Below, in pieces: positions 61,513 through 64,000 of a DNA stretch of 64,000 nucleotides (within the stretch, counting starts at the first letter, position 1; every line of letters starts with the position of its first letter). The translations under genes and the position numbers were made by a program. The stretch is from Anaerolineae bacterium (GTDB lineage Bacteria; Chloroflexota; Anaerolineae; Aggregatilineales; Phototrophicaceae), in NCBI GenBank assembly GCA_022843745.1, contig JALHNB010000017.1, positions 1 through 64,000 on the forward strand. Reading direction: 5' to 3'. The notes under the pieces were generated by a model, which saw only the letters and a program-made list of their open reading frames with translations, did not search any database and was not told the DNA's origin.

Positions 61513-64000
61513 ATGCCAAAATTACGCTTGTTTGTCGTTCCGCACACGCATTACGATGCCGAAGTTTTCATCACCCGTGAAGTCACACTCCGATGGGGTT
61601 CAGATAATATTCTGGACTTGCTCTATGTACTGGATCGTGACCCTGAATACCGCTTCACGCTCGATCAACGCTGTTATATCGAAGGATTTGAGGCGCTGCA
61701 TCCCGAACAAATGGAAAAGTTGAAAGCGCATGTCGCCACCGGACGAATCGAGATGGCGGGCGGGATGCACGTCATGCCGGACGCGAATATCCCCAGCGGC
61801 GAATCACTGGTGCGGCAGATCACTTATGGCCGCGCCTACATGGATACGACGTTTAACAACTCGAATCGCGACGGTTGGATGCTCGACAGCTTCGGCCATC
61901 ACCCGCAGATGCCTCAGATTATGCGTTTGGGCGGCCTGGATACCTACAATATCCAGCGCGGCGTTTCCGACCCACAGCACCCGGCGGCCTTCTGGTGGAT
62001 CGGAATCGACGGCAGCAAAATCCGCGTCGAGTGGATGCCGCACACCTATGCGCTCATCGGCGTTGTGCCAAACACCTTCCCCGCCTTTAAGCAGGTGGTT
62101 GATCACATCGTCAATCTGGTACAGCCCTACATCTATAACAATCAGTTCGCGGCGCTATCTGGTGTTGATCTGGCCGATCCCGTACAACATCTTCCGGTGC
62201 TTGCCCGCCAATATAACCAGTCGCAAAATGATGTTGAGTTGGTCATCGCGACGATGGAAGAATATTTCGCCGCACAGCCGCCCACGAATTTTATCGAGCG
62301 CGAAGGCGATCTGAATCCGGTATTTGTCGGTTGCTACACCACGCGCATTAAGCTCAAACAGAAAAATCGCGCTCTGGAAAACGCGCTTACATCTGCCGAA
62401 AAGCTGATGGCGATCAACCATGCGAACGTTGGTACACCCATCGAGAATTTAGATGACGTGTGGGAGCCGGTGCTGTTCAACCAGTTCCACGACATCATTT
62501 GCGGTAGCCACCTGGACGAAATTTATGAACGTGCGCTGGATCGCTGCAAATTCGCGGCGGTCAGCGTCGAACACCCGACACAGAAGGCCATCACGACTCT
62601 CACCGATCAGATCAATACGCAGGGCGAAGGCATACCGCTGGTTGTCTTCAATCTCCTGGGGCATGAACGAAAAGATGTTGCCCGCTGCACCGTCGGACTA
62701 GGTGGCGAAAGCTGGGAATGGATTTCACTTTATGATGAAAACGGCAGCCAAATTCCGCTGCAATTACAGGATGTGCTTCGCCACACGGATGGCAGCATCA
62801 AACGCGCTGACCTGATTTTTATCGCTCAAGTACCTGCCTTCGGCTATCGGACTTACTTTTTACGAGGCGGCGAGGATCGAAAATTTGATACAGGTTTGTG
62901 GTCGGATTCAACGAGGCGCGCCGGGATTGCAGGCATCGTCACTGGAAATTTGAGTCCGAATTTAGGCCATATGGGCAATAATCTGATTGATGTCGAGATG
63001 AATAAACGCACGGGGGCAATTCATGCCATTAACCTGCGCAGTCTTGATTGGAATATCGTCGATTCGAATCATGCGAATGGTTTCGCGACGGTTTGCCGAC
63101 AGGAAGACCAGGGCGACCCCTGGGAATATTACGGCCCGCTGCGCGGCGACATCACCAGCACCGACCCGCTGATCGACCCTGTGCCGGGGCGCGGCGAAAA
63201 ACGCGCGATTTTTACCGATGAGTATGGCGGAATCGCGCACACTCATGGCGGCCCGGTCATGACCGAGATGGCTGTAAGCTCACCGTTTAATGATGGCAAA
63301 TTCAAAATTACCGCGCGGCTGTATGCTGGGCTGCGGCGCTTGGAGCTAAGAACAGAACTAGTCAACCGGCAGCAGTTCGTGCGCTATCGCAACGTTTTCC
63401 CGTTCAATCTGAAAAATCCGGGCATCACTTATGAGATTCCCTTCGGCGCGATTGACCGCCCTGAAGGCGAATATCCGGCGCAAAACTGGGTCGATGTGCA
63501 TGACGGTCAACGCGGCGTAGCACTCTTAAATCGCGGCCTGCCGGGGCATTCGCTGGTCGGCAATACACTCACCGCTTCGCTGCTCAAGTGTATTAAAGTC
63601 GTCGAGTATGGCGCTGGCGGTTATGACCCCAGATCACGCGATTCACTCGGTTTTGAGCTTGGTGTCGAACACAGCTTCGATCAGGCGATTATCCCGCACG
63701 ATGGCGATTGGAAATCCGCGCAGATTTACCACGAAGCACAGGCGTTTAATTCGCCGCTGGTCGTGCGCAAGGTGACGAATCACGCGGGTTCGCTGGCTCC
63801 AAGCAGCAGTTTCATGACGCTAGAACCCGATCACGTCCTGCTGCACGCTTTCTACTACGAGGGCGCAACACTGGTCATCCGCATCTCCGAAGCGGAAGGT
63901 CGCGCCGGGGAGGGTCAGGTCAATCTGCATTGGCCGATCAGCAGCGCCACCGAGAGCGATTTTATGGGCAATAACGCCTCTGCGATTGCGACCACCGAAC
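61513..64000 (+). CDS. GH38 alpha-mannosidase (partial, runs past the right edge)
   Basis: An open frame from ATG 61513 (MPKLRLFVVPHTHYDAEVF) to the window end, at least 829 codons. Glycoside hydrolase family 38 marks: PHTHYDAE (metal His/Asp), nucleophile Asp in GWMLDSFGHHPQMPQIM, and FNQFHDIICGSHLDE (third metal His). The C-terminal beta-sandwich follows (LVNRQQFVRYRNVFPFNL). The usual Trp after the HxHxD motif is Val-Phe here. It hydrolyses alpha-mannosides, releasing mannose that the PfkB and aldolase products could process. No signal peptide, so it is likely cytoplasmic. No stop codon is seen. Confidence 0.93.
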   Translation, partial: MPKLRLFVVPHTHYDAEVFITREVTLRWGSDNILDLLYVLDRDPEYRFTLDQRCYIEGFEALHPEQMEKLKAHVATGRIEMAGGMHVMPDANIPSGESLVRQITYGRAYMDTTFNNSNRDGWMLDSFGHHPQMPQIMRLGGLDTYNIQRGVSDPQHPAAFWWIGIDGSKIRVEWMPHTYALIGVVPNTFPAFKQVVDHIVNLVQPYIYNNQFAALSGVDLADPVQHLPVLARQYNQSQNDVELVIATMEEYFAAQPPTNFIEREGDLNPVFVGCYTTRIKLKQKNRALENALTSAEKLMAINHANVGTPIENLDDVWEPVLFNQFHDIICGSHLDEIYERALDRCKFAAVSVEHPTQKAITTLTDQINTQGEGIPLVVFNLLGHERKDVARCTVGLGGESWEWISLYDENGSQIPLQLQDVLRHTDGSIKRADLIFIAQVPAFGYRTYFLRGGEDRKFDTGLWSDSTRRAGIAGIVTGNLSPNLGHMGNNLIDVEMNKRTGAIHAINLRSLDWNIVDSNHANGFATVCRQEDQGDPWEYYGPLRGDITSTDPLIDPVPGRGEKRAIFTDEYGGIAHTHGGPVMTEMAVSSPFNDGKFKITARLYAGLRRLELRTELVNRQQFVRYRNVFPFNLKNPGITYEIPFGAIDRPEGEYPAQNWVDVHDGQRGVALLNRGLPGHSLVGNTLTASLLKCIKVVEYGAGGYDPRSRDSLGFELGVEHSFDQAIIPHDGDWKSAQIYHEAQAFNSPLVVRKVTNHAGSLAPSSSFMTLEPDHVLLHAFYYEGATLVIRISEAEGRAGEGQVNLHWPISSATESDFMGNNASAIATTE

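Overview
The window is dense, ordinary bacterial DNA of moderate GC, with about 57 protein genes on both strands and no rRNA, tRNA, CRISPR array, phage or transposase that I can see. Family content points to Chloroflexota, probably an Anaerolineae-like lineage. This rests on many hybrid sensor kinases, NMT1-type and BMP-type binding lipoproteins, GT39-like membrane proteins, a sugar-catabolic gene cluster, a GlnRS, and dispersed 'CCCTCACCCC' and 'GTAGGGGCG' palindromes. It is inference, because there is no phylogenetic marker beyond rplS, uvrA and glnS.

Layout. 1-7.0 kb, mostly minus strand: a truncated HlyD-type lipoprotein, an MFS exporter, an ECF42-type sigma factor with its DGPF partner, small membrane proteins, a methyltransferase and a radical SAM protein. 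7.2-14.9 kb, plus strand: a three-gene sensory operon (NMT1-type binding lipoprotein, Cache-HAMP-GAF kinase, Rcp1-type regulator), an AlbA_2-type regulator and a membrane kinase. 14.9-21.4 kb, minus strand: puuD, rplS, Nudix, LysM lipoprotein, REC-kinase, uppP, glnS. 21.5-31 kb: a GT39-like protein, thiolase, URO-D-like protein, uvrA-alkB and an enolase-superfamily dehydratase. 31.1-31.8 kb: xisI beside an xisH copy broken by two stop codons. 32-38.1 kb: glutamate dehydrogenase, a large TPR protein, an unlisted 51-residue membrane protein, a glycosyltransferase and a methyltransferase. 38.3-40.6 kb: a coupled multicopper oxidase and ZIP transporter pair. 40.7-46.8 kb: a second GT39-like protein, queG, MFS, an HMA protein, Nudix, cytochrome c and MerR.

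46.9-54.9 kb reads as a nucleoside/base salvage unit: a BMP-type ABC importer (minus strand) divergent from cytosine deaminase, a SorC/DeoR-type regulator and a PfkB kinase (plus strand). The divergent gap carries three 21-bp iterons. 55-64 kb is carbohydrate breakdown: an alpha/alpha-toroid protein, an aldolase-family protein, a 2-oxoacid dehydrogenase complex (E1 alpha, E1 beta, E2) and a GH38 alpha-mannosidase cut by the window end.

The most unusual feature is small-scale sequence remodelling at gene boundaries. Three-copy imperfect tandem repeats sit at four gene junctions (about 3.8, 5.95, 35.65 and 51.6 kb). The E2 start region is duplicated, making a 14-codon upstream ORF coupled to the true start. 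Two dispersed palindrome families lie between genes, and one copy appears to have become the E2 linker. The best candidate for a little-described protein system is the oxidase-ZIP pair, where the ZIP protein carries an extra beta-rich extracellular domain.
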